Positions 29,197 through 40,454 of a stretch of 64,000 bases of DNA are shown one piece after another. Each line of letters opens with the position of its first letter. The stretch's first letter is position 1. The position numbers and the translations under genes are program-made. The stretch comes from Dryocosmus kuriphilus (taxonomy: Eukaryota; Arthropoda; Insecta; Hymenoptera; Cynipidae). The DNA lies in contig CM076193.1 in the NCBI GenBank assembly GCA_038277395.1, positions 80,170,627 to 80,234,626 of the forward strand. The letters run 5' to 3'. Under the pieces are notes generated by a model, which was not told the origin of the DNA, searched no databases, and saw only the letters and a program-made list of their open reading frames with translations.

Positions 29197-31125
29197 TCTA
29201 TGTTTATGAAATTAGAATGTGGAATTAGGATCTTAGCAATAAAATGCATAAGTGTTGCATTTATAACCTAAATAACGTTTAAACGTCTGCATAAATTATG
29301 AATAAACCCCAAATAGCTCGTGAGCTGAGAGAAAGCTCACGTGCTGGAAGAAGCTTGCAGATCACAGAAAGGACACGGTCTGAAAAAACTCGCGATCCGA
29401 AAATAGCTTGCATACTTCATAAAGCTTGCAAAATAAAATATGAATTTCAACAGAAACTCCTGCTATTACACTGAAGATTCTGACATCATTCAGACTCCTG
29501 TTGGGGAAAATCAGTTGAAAAATCTCTACACTTTTCGATTGGAAAAGTTTTTTCTCAAAATTCAAGGAAATTAAATTAATAGGAGATCTCTCGAATTCAA
29601 TGTTTGAATGCATTATTATGTTTCTTTCTTTAACGTGAAGTTGATAAAAAGTTATGCTTTTCAAGAACATACGAGTATACTTTCCTTTGCATCAAACTTG
29701 CATACATTAAAAATTGACTTTAATCAATGCAGTAATATTTGGATAACATATTTATAAATAATTATTAGCTATTAATTAACTTATTTTTTATAAATAAATT
29801 AAGGGATTACATACGTAAATTTGATGTTATACAGTATAGAAAATTGTTTTTTCCAGAGCTTAGATAAATTAGAAGTTTGATAGTAATGCGTAAAACTTAA
29901 TAAAAAGTTAAATAATTTTTACTTTTATCAACAATTTTTATTATAATTAACTAATAAATTCTGTGTTTTCTAAAAATGATATATTTGCCAGAAAATTCAT
30001 TTAATTTATACATTGTAATTATTAGGGGGTGTGGAAAAAGATGTTCAGTTTGACAAAATTGAGAATTTTTTACTTCTTTACGGCGAACTGTTTTTGATTT
30101 TAAAAATGTGGCCGTCTCGAGATGCCCGGGAGAAGAGAATACTTAAATGGATGTGGTGAGGACTTTGCTTGTTTTGAAAATAGGTGAAATAATAAAAACA
30201 TGTTTCTCATTATTTGTGTATTGATTTACAGGTACTTTTTAGAAACTTTACTTACAACTTTATTTATCTGTATTAGAATCACAGACATCTTCATTTTTTA
30301 ATTCAATGAAAGAAACAATTGGTTGTAGTAACTAAAATAAGACATAAATGCTTTCGAATCTATCTTATATAAAAATCTGGTAAATACTGCATCTAATGTG
30401 CGGAGATGCGAAATAGCATTATACCAGATTATACTTGGTAGAGAACGGCGAGCGCATCGAGGGGCCCGAAGTCCAGCGGAAAGAGCCGAGAAAAGCCGAT
30501 AGCCGTTTATAGCGCTTGTAGAGCAGTGTGAAGAAGTTAAAACACTGCTAGCTCATGCTGTAGTGTAGTGAGGACTGAGGGTAGAGAGCTGCGCATATGA
30601 CAGGCGCAGCCGTTTCCGTTCGATTTTCGTTCGTTCGGTCGATCGGTCGGTCGGTGCTCGCCCGTTCACCGCTCAACAAAAAGTGTACCTGGCGGGCCAA
30701 TAGAAGTATTCACTTCAAACAAAAAAAAACCCGACCCGATAATTAAACTTGATCTTACCGAATTATTAAATGGTTTTATGTGCATAGGTTATCATCAACT
30801 TATGCTAAAATTGTATAAACCTTACAGTTTAGTAAAATTTATATACCTCAAGATTAGTATGGGCATTTATTGAAAACCTCTTACCTTCCACTATAAATAA
30901 AAAATGCTTCTATTTCCTTCGATCTTATATTTACAAAGCGTTCTCAGGTTTTTAAGTTGAATACGTGGTGGCGGGTTATCTACGAGTTTAAGAGTGTCCC
31001 AGAAACCCGAAAACCCGTTCAGACCCGACCCGCAACAGTAGCAGAGCTGTGCGAGCACTACGTCACTTTTACCGATCGAGCAAGGTTCTTTTCCATGCTA
31101 AGTTATTTGCTAAGTTTCTGTTCTA
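29197..31125. other. Non-coding region with a CpG-richer patch
   Basis: The minus-strand ORF at 29670-29362 has no recognisable motif. The patch at about 30440-30720 is GC/CpG-richer, with GTTCGTTCGGTCGATCGGTCGGTCGGT near its right end. It might be a promoter or 5' untranslated region for the minus-strand exon candidate, but no start signals can be fixed. The remainder is AT-rich. Confidence 0.3.
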
Positions 31126-31129
31126 TTTT

Positions 31130-31400
31130 AGGTTAGTAACTTCGAGTTACCAGTAAGAGATGGCGCCACTGAACTCTTCTAATTTAGTACAAAGGTTATG
31201 CGACATGAAAGGGTTCTGATAAGTTGCTTTCAGTCGGTAGTGCAGATTCCTACACGAATCCAACACCATGTATGTATGGTCGTATTATACTTTACCGACC
31301 TAGGATCCAGTACTATAGATCTATACCATTGATCGATACTTAGTCAGTTAGTGTACTAAAAACAATGTTAAAACTTAAAACCGAAATTAAAAATTAATTA
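31130..31400 (+). repeat. Remnant resembling the Polinton terminal repeat
   Basis: GAGTTACCAGTAAGAGATGG, CGCCACT, then ACAAAGGTTAT and TTTCAGTCGGTAGTGCAGATTCC parallel the order in the left terminal repeat at 2058-2150 (GAGTTGACGACCACAGATGG, CGCCACT, ACAAGGTTAT, CAGTCGGTAAGGCAGGAATC). No Polinton genes lie nearby, so it would be a solo or deleted copy. Confidence 0.35.
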
Positions 31401-32226
31401 TGACTTAAAACTAATTTAATAATTAACTTAAAGTAAATCGAAACTAAAAATAATTTTAGAATAAAATTAAAACTGTGAACTTAGCCGTTATGTTAGCTAA
31501 ATCAGTATTACTTATATTCGATATTACCTTGCGCCGGCAATGCAGATTTGATTTACTATAACCTCCAAAATTACATTATCTTAGTAAGGTAACGATTAGT
31601 ATTTATACCGCAATAATTTGCAAAATAATCAATAGGTATATAGATACAGTGTTAAAGAAATTCTCTATAAATTGAGTTCTTCAGTTTATTAGAAGTAAAC
31701 GTGAATCGTTAATGGCACTCTGTTTTTCGTTTTTAGTGGTCTACCTCAATTCTATTGGTAAGCGTAAGGCGTGCACGGATGAGCCGATGAAAGACGGTTT
31801 TCTCTGCACTTTGACACTTTTTCTTCGCAATTCACCATTTTTAGACCCTCCCGCCTCCCATGAGGCTTGTCTCTCGACACCCCCCCCCCCCCTTCCAGTT
31901 TGCACCGAGGTTTTTTTATATTTCAAAAAAATCATAATAAAACAAATCACTTTTATAATTTACTTTTTTTTATTTTATAAAGAATCAAAGTTCACAAATG
32001 GTGAGGTTGAACAGTCATGTAAATTATTTATGACCGAGAATACATCATCCTCAGCAGTCTAGTTTACAAAATGCACATTATTAGTATTAGTGCTTGGCAA
32101 GGAGCAGCTGGGAGTGTAGGGAAGCACCTATTCGACTCGTATCGGTTCGTACAGTTTGAATTGAAGATTGCCCGCGCTATTTCGAAAATAAAGAAAAAGC
32201 TATACATTTTACTTTTGTTAAACAGC
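31401..32226. other. Non-coding, AT-rich, with a C-homopolymer
   Basis: Repeated AAACTTAAAACC/AATTAAAA sequence at 31380-31480. A 12-C run lies at about 31879-31891. The plus-strand ORF at 31712-32062 spans low-complexity sequence with no domain and is not called. Confidence 0.3.
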
Positions 32227-32230
32227 TTAA

Positions 32231-34610
32231 CCCGAATCCGCCCAAAATTTTCTTTCTCCAAACGCGCCGATTTTCTTGTATGTTTTTCGTTACAATTTAC
32301 GTAACCTATACCCACACTCTTTCGCAGATACGTCGCCTTACTTGTGAGATATAGTCCGTACCATGTATGGTATGCTCGGCGGGAGCGGGGTCACTTTGTT
32401 ATTTTTTAGATCTCATGCTTCTATTCATCTACAATGCCGATCTAAACGTTCAAGTAGCTTTTAGCATCGTGATTATGTGCTATTGTGCCCTTATGAAGGT
32501 TACTTTTGAGGATTATGAGTGGAAAACCAGTAGGTGTGTCAATTCATTTATTTAATGTTATTCAAGTAGTTTCCAAAAGGCACATGCGGCTTGTTGCGTT
32601 GGAACGAAGGTTCTAAAAATCTCATTAAAAATGATATAATACCTTAAAATATTAGACCGAAAAAAGATCAGTGACATCATATTTTGCGACATGCCTTTTA
32701 TATTAAAATGATATACTTGCATTTATGTTAGGTAAGTGAACTACAGTTTCTTAGTGTGGTAGTCCATGAAGCATAAAATGCATAGTTCAGCATTAGACTT
32801 TATGCACTGAGTTCTGGCTTTCGTACTGCAGGCATCTCCTTGACAGCGCCGCCGCTTCTCATCAGCGATGAAGATGGGAAAATAACCAATCTGATCAAAA
32901 CGGATTTCCAACCTGGACTCTGGACTAAACTGAGATGGCCTCCTATCATATTTGGGAAGGATCTTGTACTTTGTTAAGTAAGTCTGAACAATAACTCTTC
33001 TGAATTCTAACTGTAAAATGACATCCCCAGAATTTTCTTTTCAAGATCCAGGCATTATGCACCATGGCATCTAATAACTATGTGAAAAGACTGGGCCACC
33101 ACTTTTTTCCTCGGAAACCTATACGGTAGAGTAAAATATTCTGATCTATTTTATCAGTACCGCCCATGTATTTATTATATTCTCCTACGAGCTTTGGGCG
33201 CTTGACTTGAATTTTATTCTTTTCCTTTTGAGAGTAGCGTGTAACCTGGTATGTAGGATTAATTCCATGGCAGTTTGACGCCACCGTAACAGGGGAGTTG
33301 TCCATCCATCTGGCAACCAGGACACCTGATACCGTGCCCCTCTTGTAGTCGCAGGAGCCTTTTCTCTGCTTTTGTAGGTCCTTCTTGGCGAGTAGCTCAC
33401 AGTTTTGTGTCAACCTGTTGTCCCTGATAGTTCCAGTACCTCCATAGTTCCTCTGTTTCAGATCACATAAAAGGTTGATTCCAGTGAAGAGATTGTCAAA
33501 GTAAAATTCAAACGATAGGTGTTTGATATCGTCACCATCGTCACGCATGTTATCCAATATGGTCACAAGGGGAGCTGCGCATTTCTCATACCTCGCTTCA
33601 TAATCAACTTTCTCTGTGGGATTTTTCCCCTGATACATATTGAAATCAAGAAGATATCCATTCGGGGTGTTCAAAGACCATATCCTGTACCCGAAACGTA
33701 TGGGTTCTCCACGGATAAACTGCTTACAGTTGTGCCGGCCGTAGTAAGCTACCATTGACTCATCATAATCGAGTTTTCGCTCAGAAATGAAGAGCTTCTT
33801 AAAACGGTCTTGTACAAGGTTTGCGAGGGGCCGTAGCTTCCAATATTTGTCCAGCGGATCAACTTGGGTGTTATCGGCACAGTAAATGAACCGTGCTATT
33901 TCCAGAAATCTATTACGATGAATTGCACCTGCGACGATCTGGTTATAGACATCCTGACCGCCTTCCCAATAAGATCTTATAGAGGAAACTTTGTTGTAAC
34001 CAGAGAGCAGCAATATAGTAATGAATACTTTCATTTCCTCTTTTATGACATTAGGAGGCTGACAATTCAAGAATCTAGCATATCTGTCAGTTTCCACCAT
34101 TAATAGTTCCACAATTTCTTCATCCATAATTTTCTCAAACACTTCAACGGATTTCAAGTTTCGATATTCAGTACGATCGGCTTGTGGGAACATACCAATC
34201 GCAGATGATGCAGGCATATCTTTCTTTTTCCAGGTGCTTGGCTCCATGGGATGTGCCGACGTACTACAACTTCTGCACGAGCCTGAAGCTGCCTACCGCT
34301 TAGATTGTCAACGAGACCACCACCGTCTTCGTCACCTGAATCGGCATCGGACTGTACTGTTGGATCAGGTGATTCCACGTAGATGGCATCCACGTCCATC
34401 TCATCATCTTCTAGCATGCTTATTTCCTCATGAAGTATGATATCCCTACAATACTATCAACAGAGGGGCTAAGTACACCAATTCTGTTTATGCATTTAAG
34501 GTGGAAACAATGATCTGTATGGACAAGTGAACGCGTATAACGTCTTTGCATTCGAACATTTGTACATCCCACGCAAAGCTCGAATAAAATTACGGACTAA
34601 AATACCGCCT
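32231..34610 (-). mobile_element. piggyBac-type element B
   Basis: TTAA (32227-32230) precedes CCCGAATCCGCCC. The downstream non-coding part (32270-32730) and transposase align with element A. The right side shares AGAGGGGCTAAGTACACCA and GATCTGTATGGACAAGTGAA with A (26868-26930) up to about 34610. The right end is not defined. The arm at 32330-32530 is unusually well kept between A and B for non-coding DNA. Confidence 0.75.
32741..34417 (-). pseudogene. piggyBac transposase (element B)
   Basis: The frame 34247-33078 covers most of the protein. It shows RYARFLNCQPPNVIKEEMKV, DYDESMVAYYGRHN with the first catalytic aspartate, FEFYFDNLFTGINLL with the second and YMGGTDKIDQN with the third. An acidic N-terminal region (MLEDDEMDVDAIYVESPDPT) lies in another frame at 34417-34210, so a frameshift separates them. 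After an in-frame stop near 33078 the C-terminal part continues to the cysteine-rich finger (RRCQGDACSTKARTQC) and stops at 32741. Function would be TTAA-specific cut-and-paste transposition. Two disruptions make it inactive as it stands. Confidence 0.85.
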
Positions 34611-34985
34611 AAACTAAAATTCATTTTTTTTCAAATTATGAACGACCTTTAAAAATAAATATTTTGAATTTTCAGAAAATTATTTTTTTTTTGTGCAAAA
34701 AATAGTTACCGTAACGAGTAGAATAATTTTTGAAAAACTTTGAATTCTGACTATTTTTTAAAATTTTGAAAATTAGTGAGCGACCATTAGAAAATTTTAT
34801 TCGAGCTGATTTTTGGTGAGAGGTCTTAAAACATGATAAAGTTACACATTTTCATAGGAGACTCGAAAAAAGTCGGGTTTTTTGCACCACCCTATATATA
34901 TAATATAATATAGTGAAATAATTGTAACAGTTGAGAAAAAATAACATGTTCGCGGAAAGACATGCCTCCCGCCCAGCGTACTATA
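34611..34985. other. AT-rich spacer
   Basis: Contains TTTTGAAAATT-type repetitive AT sequence and a TATATATAATATAATATA stretch at about 34894. No coding potential seen. Confidence 0.3.
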
Positions 34986-36313
34986 CGAGGGCCTACCCAA
35001 AAGAAACCGAACTGATGTTGTGGGGAGCGGAGTTGTTGTAGTACCGGGTTTTTGCCGGTAGGTGCGTGTAGAGGCACTTTTCACCAGTTAGTATGCCAAC
35101 TGCTATCACTGTGTAAGGTTGCATTTGGTGTGTGTAATTTTTTTTGTGACTGTTGCTTTGCGCGCTCGTCGTTTTTTGTGATGGTTGATTTTCGTGATCA
35201 GCGTGCCAACGTGAGGTTTTGCTTCCTGCTCGGGAAAACGGGCACAGAAACTCTTCAAATGTTAAAAACGGCCTACAAGGATGATGCTATGGGAAAAACT
35301 CAAGTGTTCGAGTGGTTTTCTCGTTTTAAAAGTGGGGAAATGTCAATTGACGATCAACCTCGCTCTGGACGTCCTTCGACGGCCCGAACCGACGAAAATG
35401 TTGAAAAAATTCATGAAATCATCCTGGAAGATCGACGAAGGACCATCGAAGAAGTTGTGGAGAAATCTGGCGTGAGTTGGAGTTCAGTACAGAGAATTCT
35501 AAGTGAAGATTTGGGGATGAGAAGCGTGGCTGCAAAATTTGTTCCTCGACTGCTGACTGCAGAGCAAAAACAAGGCCGCGTGCAAGCATGCTCTGCTTTG
35601 AAGGAGGAATTCCAAAATGATCCAAACTTTTTTTCCAAGGTCATAACAGGTGACGAATCGTGGTGTTATGGATACGATCCTGAAACTAAGCAACAGTCAA
35701 GTCAATGGAAGACTCAAAATTCGCCTCGCCCTAAAAAAGCTCGTCAGGTGAGGTCAAACATTAAAACGATGCTCATTTGTTTTTTCGATGTGAGAGGAGT
35801 CGTCCATTCAGAATTTGTTCCACCGGGTCAGACAGTTAATCAGGCATTTTACCTGGAAGTCTTGAAAAGATTGCGCAACAGTTTACGACGGAAAAGGCCT
35901 GATTTGTGGCAGTCGGGGGACTGGTTTTTCCACCACGACAACGCCCCTGCTCACACAGCTCTTTCTGTGCGCCGATTTTTGACCAAAAATAGCATGGCCA
36001 CTGTACCTCACCCACCCTATTCACCCGATTTAGCCCCCTGTGACTTTTTTTTATTCCCCCGAATGAAAAGGGACATGAAAGGAAAGCGTTTTGCGGACGT
36101 AGCTGAAGTGAAGGAAAAAAAACGACGGAGGCGCTGTCAAGCATCACAAAAGAGGAATTTAAAAAATGTTTCGAACAATGGAATAAAAGATTAGATAAGT
36201 GCATTGTCTCCAATGGAGAGTACTTTGAAGGAGATTAAATTTTTTTTGTAGAAAAATCAAAATAATAACTTTGTACAAAAGTAGCAGTTCGGTTTCTTTT
36301 GGGTAGGCCCTCG
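34986..36313 (+). mobile_element. DD34D mariner element (full length)
   Basis: Terminal inverted repeats ACGAGGGCCTACCCAAAAGA (left) and TCTTTTGGGTAGGCCCTCGT (right) are flanked by TA. Length is about 1.33 kb, normal for mariner. A single transposase gene lies between them. It belongs to a different family from the DD41D mariners elsewhere in the window. Confidence 0.9.
35181..36194 (+). CDS. Mariner transposase (DD34D), C-terminal frameshift
   Basis: An open frame extends back to 35052 but the first ATG in good position is 35181 (MVDFRDQRANVRFCFLLGKT). The N-terminal paired-like helix-turn-helix (about residues 1-110) includes VFEWFSRFKSGEMSIDDQPR and the GRP linker. The catalytic aspartates are in TGDESWCYGYD, FHHDNAPAH and DLAPCDFFLF, with 34 residues between the second and third. 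An eight-A run at about 36114-36121 (six A in the duplicated copy) shifts the frame, replacing about the last 40 residues. The duplicated 3' half at 37857-38324 keeps the normal C-terminus, so the frameshift is specific to this copy. Confidence 0.9.
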   Translation: MVDFRDQRANVRFCFLLGKTGTETLQMLKTAYKDDAMGKTQVFEWFSRFKSGEMSIDDQPRSGRPSTARTDENVEKIHEIILEDRRRTIEEVVEKSGVSWSSVQRILSEDLGMRSVAAKFVPRLLTAEQKQGRVQACSALKEEFQNDPNFFSKVITGDESWCYGYDPETKQQSSQWKTQNSPRPKKARQVRSNIKTMLICFFDVRGVVHSEFVPPGQTVNQAFYLEVLKRLRNSLRRKRPDLWQSGDWFFHHDNAPAHTALSVRRFLTKNSMATVPHPPYSPDLAPCDFFLFPRMKRDMKGKRFADVAEVKEKKRRRRCQASQKRNLKNVSNNGIKD

Positions 36314-36315
36314 TA

Positions 36316-37350
36316 TATTATTAAATTTAAATTATTAGCACCAAAAAGTTACAGACACAGTAAGTTTATAATCTTTTCATATAATCTTTCATACACGGAA
36401 AAAGATTTATAGCTGAACTAACGCTATTTATCCTTGTTTTGGCTACAAATGTTTGTTTTGGCCAAAATTCTATTTAACGTAAAATTTATTGCATCTAAGT
36501 TTATTTATTTTTTTATTGTACCTAAAATCGTGTGACCTTATAACTATTTTACGTTATTTGTGTGCTTCCGACTTATTGTCTGCACCAATTTTTATTTTAC
36601 CGCATTACTAATTTACATCATTTTTATTTTTCCGAATTGTTATTAATTAATTATTAATTATTATGAATTAGTGTTATCAATTTTTATTTTACCGAATCGC
36701 CATGTGCCATAAAGTGCTTTTAACTGATACAAGCTAATTATGGTATATGGTGATTAGGTAAAATAAAAATGATGTCAAAAAACAATTCGGAAAAACTAAA
36801 ATTATGTAACATACGAGTAGTTACATATAAGCTCACATGATTTTCGGTAAAATAACATTTGGGGAATATCCATGCGCTTCTTTTGATCAATAAATAAAAA
36901 GTTACAGAAAAAATAATTTAAATAGAAATTTTCATTTCCAGCAAAATAAACCTCTATTTGTCTATGTACAATATTCTATTTATATAAATTATTTATTTGA
37001 ATTAAACAATTTTTTCAAATGCAGATAAACAATCTATTTAAATCAAACAAAGTATAAAGAAACAAATTTTGAATTGCTTCGATAAAAAACATTGTTCTCT
37101 CAGCTGTGAATGCTTTGAAATTTCTTAGGCAGTTCAGTGTTATGATTGAATGGCTCCTTTAATGATAATTATTATACTAATACAAGCCAGTCACTGGTTT
37201 ATATCTGTTTATTCTGTACTCTTCAGTACAAGTTTAGGATGCTAACCGTAACCTTAGAGCATACGTGAGAAACTGAGGAGCGGGCCCTTCGCTCTCCCAT
37301 ACAAAGGATACAAAGGCCTTAACTAGGATGTAGGTGGGGGACAGCCCGCT
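36316..37350. repeat. AT-rich inverted-repeat sequence (within duplication unit 1)
   Basis: Starts near a TACACGGAAAAAGATTTATA phrase. TTACATCATTTTTATTTTTCCG (36611-36632) is mirrored by AAAATAAAAATGATGTCAAA (36762-36781), suggesting a short foldback element. At 37190-37350 there is a GC-richer patch with AGCGGGCCCTTCGCT. No coding frame. It is repeated at 38402-39436. Confidence 0.45.
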
Positions 37351-37354
37351 GACT

Positions 37355-37700
37355 CTAACAGCCTCTTTTTACATTCTCATCAGAGAAGGTATTAGATTTA
37401 TGCAAAATTTGACTTTCGCGAATTTCATGAAATCTCCACGTTTTGAGACCTCCTGAATCCGAAAAAACGGGTTTTACGACGGTGTCTGTCTGTCTGTTGT
37501 CGTTGTCGTCGTCGTCGTTGTTTTCGTTGTCGTCGTTGTCGTCGTCGGAGCCTGTTCCCACGATAAGTTTCGAAGGACTCATCGGATTGGAGTGCGCTTT
37601 GGTACACTTCTTTAAGGGGTAAAAAGAAATGACGAATTCGTTAACCAGCGGTTTTTGACCAACGGTTATGGTTTTATCCATCAAAAACGGTTTTCACAAA
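37355..37700 (-). repeat. Dispersed repeat with DDDNDN-coding microsatellite
   Basis: Read on the minus strand it carries the same ordered phrases as 13795-14140: ATAACCGTTGGTCAAAAACC, a (GAC/AAC)n run, AAACGTGGAGATTTCATGAA, GATGAGAATGTAAAAAG. The 109-codon ORF here is dominated by the GAC/AAC run and is judged non-genic. The duplicate is at 39441-39785. Confidence 0.6.
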
Positions 37701-37840
37701 AACAATAAATCCATTTTCCGGCTAAATTATGAGAGATACAAAAAAAAATGTAAAAAAGTAAAATTGTTCACCTTAAAAAAATCTACAAATTTTGTCTTAA
37801 CTGTTTTTTGATAAAATGAAGGGTTTTTTATTTAATCAAG

Positions 37841-38324
37841 GTCAAACATTAAAACGATGCTCATTTGTTTTTTCGATGTGAGAGGAGTCGTCCATTCAGA
37901 ATTTGTTCCACCGGGTCAGACAGTTAATCAGGCATTTTACCTGGAAGTCTTGAAAAGATTGCGCAACAGTTTACGACGGAAAAGGCCTGATTTGTGGCAG
38001 TCGGGGGACTGGTTTTTCCACCACGACAACGCCCCTGCTCACACAGCTCTTTCTGTGCGCCGATTTTTGACCAAAAATAGCATGGCCACTGTACCTCACC
38101 CACCCTATTCACCCGATTTAGCCCCCTGTGACTTTTTTTTATTCCCCCGAATGAAAAGGGACATGAAAGGAAAGCGTTTTGCGGACGTAGCTGAAGTGAA
38201 GGAAAAAACGACGGAGGCGCTGTCAAGCATCACAAAAGAGGAATTTAAAAAATGTTTCGAACAATGGAATAAAAGATTAGATAAGTGCATTGTCTCCAAT
38301 GGAGAGTACTTTGAAGGAGATTAA
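37841..38324 (+). pseudogene. Mariner transposase 3' half (in duplication unit 2)
   Basis: The copy lacks the helix-turn-helix and first catalytic aspartate because the duplication breakpoint lies inside the ORF. It retains the second and third catalytic blocks and an undisturbed C-terminus (ITKEEFKKCFEQWNKRLDKC). The right terminal repeat is present at 38370-38401, the left one is absent. It is a duplication product and not an independent insertion. Confidence 0.9.
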
Positions 38325-39440
38325 ATTTTTTTTGTAGAAAAATCAAAATAATAACTTTGTACAAAAGTAGCAGTTCGGTTTCTTTTGGGTAGGCCCTCGT
38401 ATATTATTAAATTTAAATTATTAGCACCAAAAAGTTACAGACACAGTAAGTTTATAATCTTTTCATATAATCTTTCATACACGGAAAAAGATTTATAGCT
38501 GAACTAACGCTATTTATCCTTGTTTTGGCTACAAATGTTTGTTTTGGCCAAAATTCTATTTAACGTAAAATTTATTGCATCTAAGTTTATTTATTTTTTT
38601 ATTGTACCTAAAATCGTGTGACCTTATAACTATTTTACGTTATTTGTGTGCTTCCGACTTATTGTCTGCACCAATTTTTATTTTACCGCATTACTAATTT
38701 ACATCATTTTTATTTTTCCGAATTGTTATTAATTAATTATTAATTATTATGAATTAGTGTTATCAATTTTTATTTTACCGAATCGCCATGTGCCATAAAG
38801 TGCTTTTAACTGATACAAGCTAATTATGGTATATGGTGATTAGGTAAAATAAAAATGATGTCAAAAAACAATTCGGAAAAACTAAAATTATGTAACATAC
38901 GAGTAGTTACATATAAGCTCACATGATTTTCGGTAAAATAACATTTGGGGAATATCCATGCGCTTCTTTTGATCAATAAATAAAAAGTTACAGAAAAAAT
39001 AATTTAAATAGAAATTTTCATTTCCAGCAAAATAAACCTCTATTTGTCTATGTACAATATTCTATTTATATAAATTATTTATTTGAATTAAACAATTTTT
39101 TCAAATGCAGATAAACAATCTATTTAAATCAAACAAAGTATAAAGAAACAAATTTTGAATTGCTTCGATAAAAAACATTGTTCTCTCAGCTGTGAATGCT
39201 TTGAAATTTCTTAGGCAGTTCAGTGTTATGATTGAATGGCTCCTTTAATGATAATTATTATACTAATACAAGCCAGTCACTGGTTTATATCTGTTTATTC
39301 TGTACTCTTCAGTACAAGTTTAGGATGCTAACCGTAACCTTAGAGCATACGTGAGAAACTGAGGAGCGGGCCCTTCGCTCTCCCATACAAAGGATACAAA
39401 GGCCTTAACTAGGATGTAGGTGGGGGACAGCCCGCTGACT

Positions 39441-39785
39441 CTAACAGCCTCTTTTTACATTCTCATCAGAGAAGGTATTAGATTTATGCAAAATTTGACT
39501 TTCGCGAATTTCATGAAATCTCCACGTTTTGAGACCTCCTGAATCCGAAAAAACGGGTTTTACGACGGTGTCTGTCTGTCTGTTGTCGTTGTCGTCGTCG
39601 TCGTTGTTTTCGTTGTCGTCGTTGTCGTCGTCGGAGCCTGTTCCCACGATAAGTTTCGAAGGACTCATCGGATTGGAGTGCGCTTTGGTACACTTCTTTA
39701 AGGGGTAAAAAGAAATGACGAATTCGTTAACCAGCGGTTTTTGACCAACGGTTATGGTTTTATCCATCAAAAACGGTTTTCACAA
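39441..39785 (-). repeat. Dispersed repeat (copy in duplication unit 2)
   Basis: Identical to 37355-37700 apart from the homopolymer change nearby. Confidence 0.6.
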
Positions 39786-39794
39786 AAACAATAA

Positions 39795-40400
39795 ATCCAT
39801 TTTCCGGCTAAATTATGAGAGATACAAAAAAAATGTAAAAAAGTAAAATTGTTCACCTTAAAAAAATCTACAAATTTTGTCTTAACTGTTTTTTGATAAA
39901 ATGAAGGGTTTTTTATTTAATCAAGAAAACGCTATTAAAATTAAAGAACTCTGGTTTCCCGCCAAAATATTCAAGATACAAAAAAATTGTAAAAATAAAG
40001 TTGTTCAGTTTAAAAAGATCTATAAATTTTGTTTCAACCATTTTTTGATAAAATGCACGGTTTTTGTTTTAATCGATAAAACGTTATTAAAAATAAAAAA
40101 TTTCAAATTTCCCGCCAAACTATGGAAGATACGGAAAAATAATAATAAATAAAGTTGTTCGTCTCAAAAAGATCGACAAATTTGTTCTCTATCATTTTTT
40201 TGAGCAGACGCGCAGTTTTTGAAATATTCGTGAAATATGTTATGAAATATAAAGAAAACTACTTTTCAGCAAAACCATGCAAGATATGAGACAATATTAA
40301 CAAGCAGAGTTGTTCACTTTGGAAAGAGCTAAAAAATTTATTTATAAGACTCATCGTTTTACTTTGAAGAATAGAAATCTTGTATTGTGAAAATTTGGTA
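39795..40400. repeat. Diverged ~125-bp tandem repeat array
   Basis: Four to five units each contain CC.GC.AAA.TATG.AAGATAC, AAAGTTGTTCA.TT.AAAAGAT, CTA.AAATTTTGT and TTTTTTGATAAAATG. The first unit lies inside the duplication (also at 37705-37830), which shows where the breakpoint fell. The plus-strand ORF 39901-40152 merely spans two units. Similar spacing and vocabulary occur at 5785-6060. Confidence 0.6.
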
Positions 40401-40454
40401 AATCGCAAAAAAACTTTACCAATCTACAATGTGTTTAAAAAAAATGTAATTATC

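Larger units (their letters stand above)
35753..37840. repeat. Tandem segmental duplication, unit 1 (2088 bp)
   Basis: GTCAAACATTAAAACGATGC at 35753 recurs at 37841, and both units end ...TTTATTTAATCAAG (37840 and 39925). The unit contains the 3' part of the mariner, AT-rich sequence and a dispersed repeat. The only differences noticed are homopolymer lengths (8 versus 6 A; 9 versus 8 A), so the event is very recent or is an assembly artefact. Confidence 0.92.
37841..39925. repeat. Tandem segmental duplication, unit 2 (2085 bp)
   Basis: Second, almost identical copy of 35753-37840. It begins abruptly inside mariner coding sequence and continues into the unique ~125-bp repeat array after 39925. 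The junction offers only about 2 bp (AG) of possible microhomology. Confidence 0.92.

Noticed and set aside
31712..32062. 116-codon plus-strand ORF
   Set aside because: Contains a C-homopolymer and poly-Phe/Ile stretches, no recognisable domain, and no counterpart elsewhere in the window.
37355..37684. 109-codon minus-strand ORF rich in Asp/Asn (also at 39441-39770)
   Set aside because: Its coding appearance comes from a GAC/AAC microsatellite, and the copy at 13.8-14.1 kb with the same flanks has no equivalent frame.
37857..38324. Second mariner insertion at 37.8 kb
   Set aside because: It lacks the left terminal repeat and first half, and the homology to copy 1 continues for 1.5 kb beyond the mariner end. 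It is part of a tandem duplication.
39901..40152. 83-codon plus-strand ORF
   Set aside because: It spans two units of a diverged ~125-bp tandem repeat, and the two halves of the protein are copies of each other.
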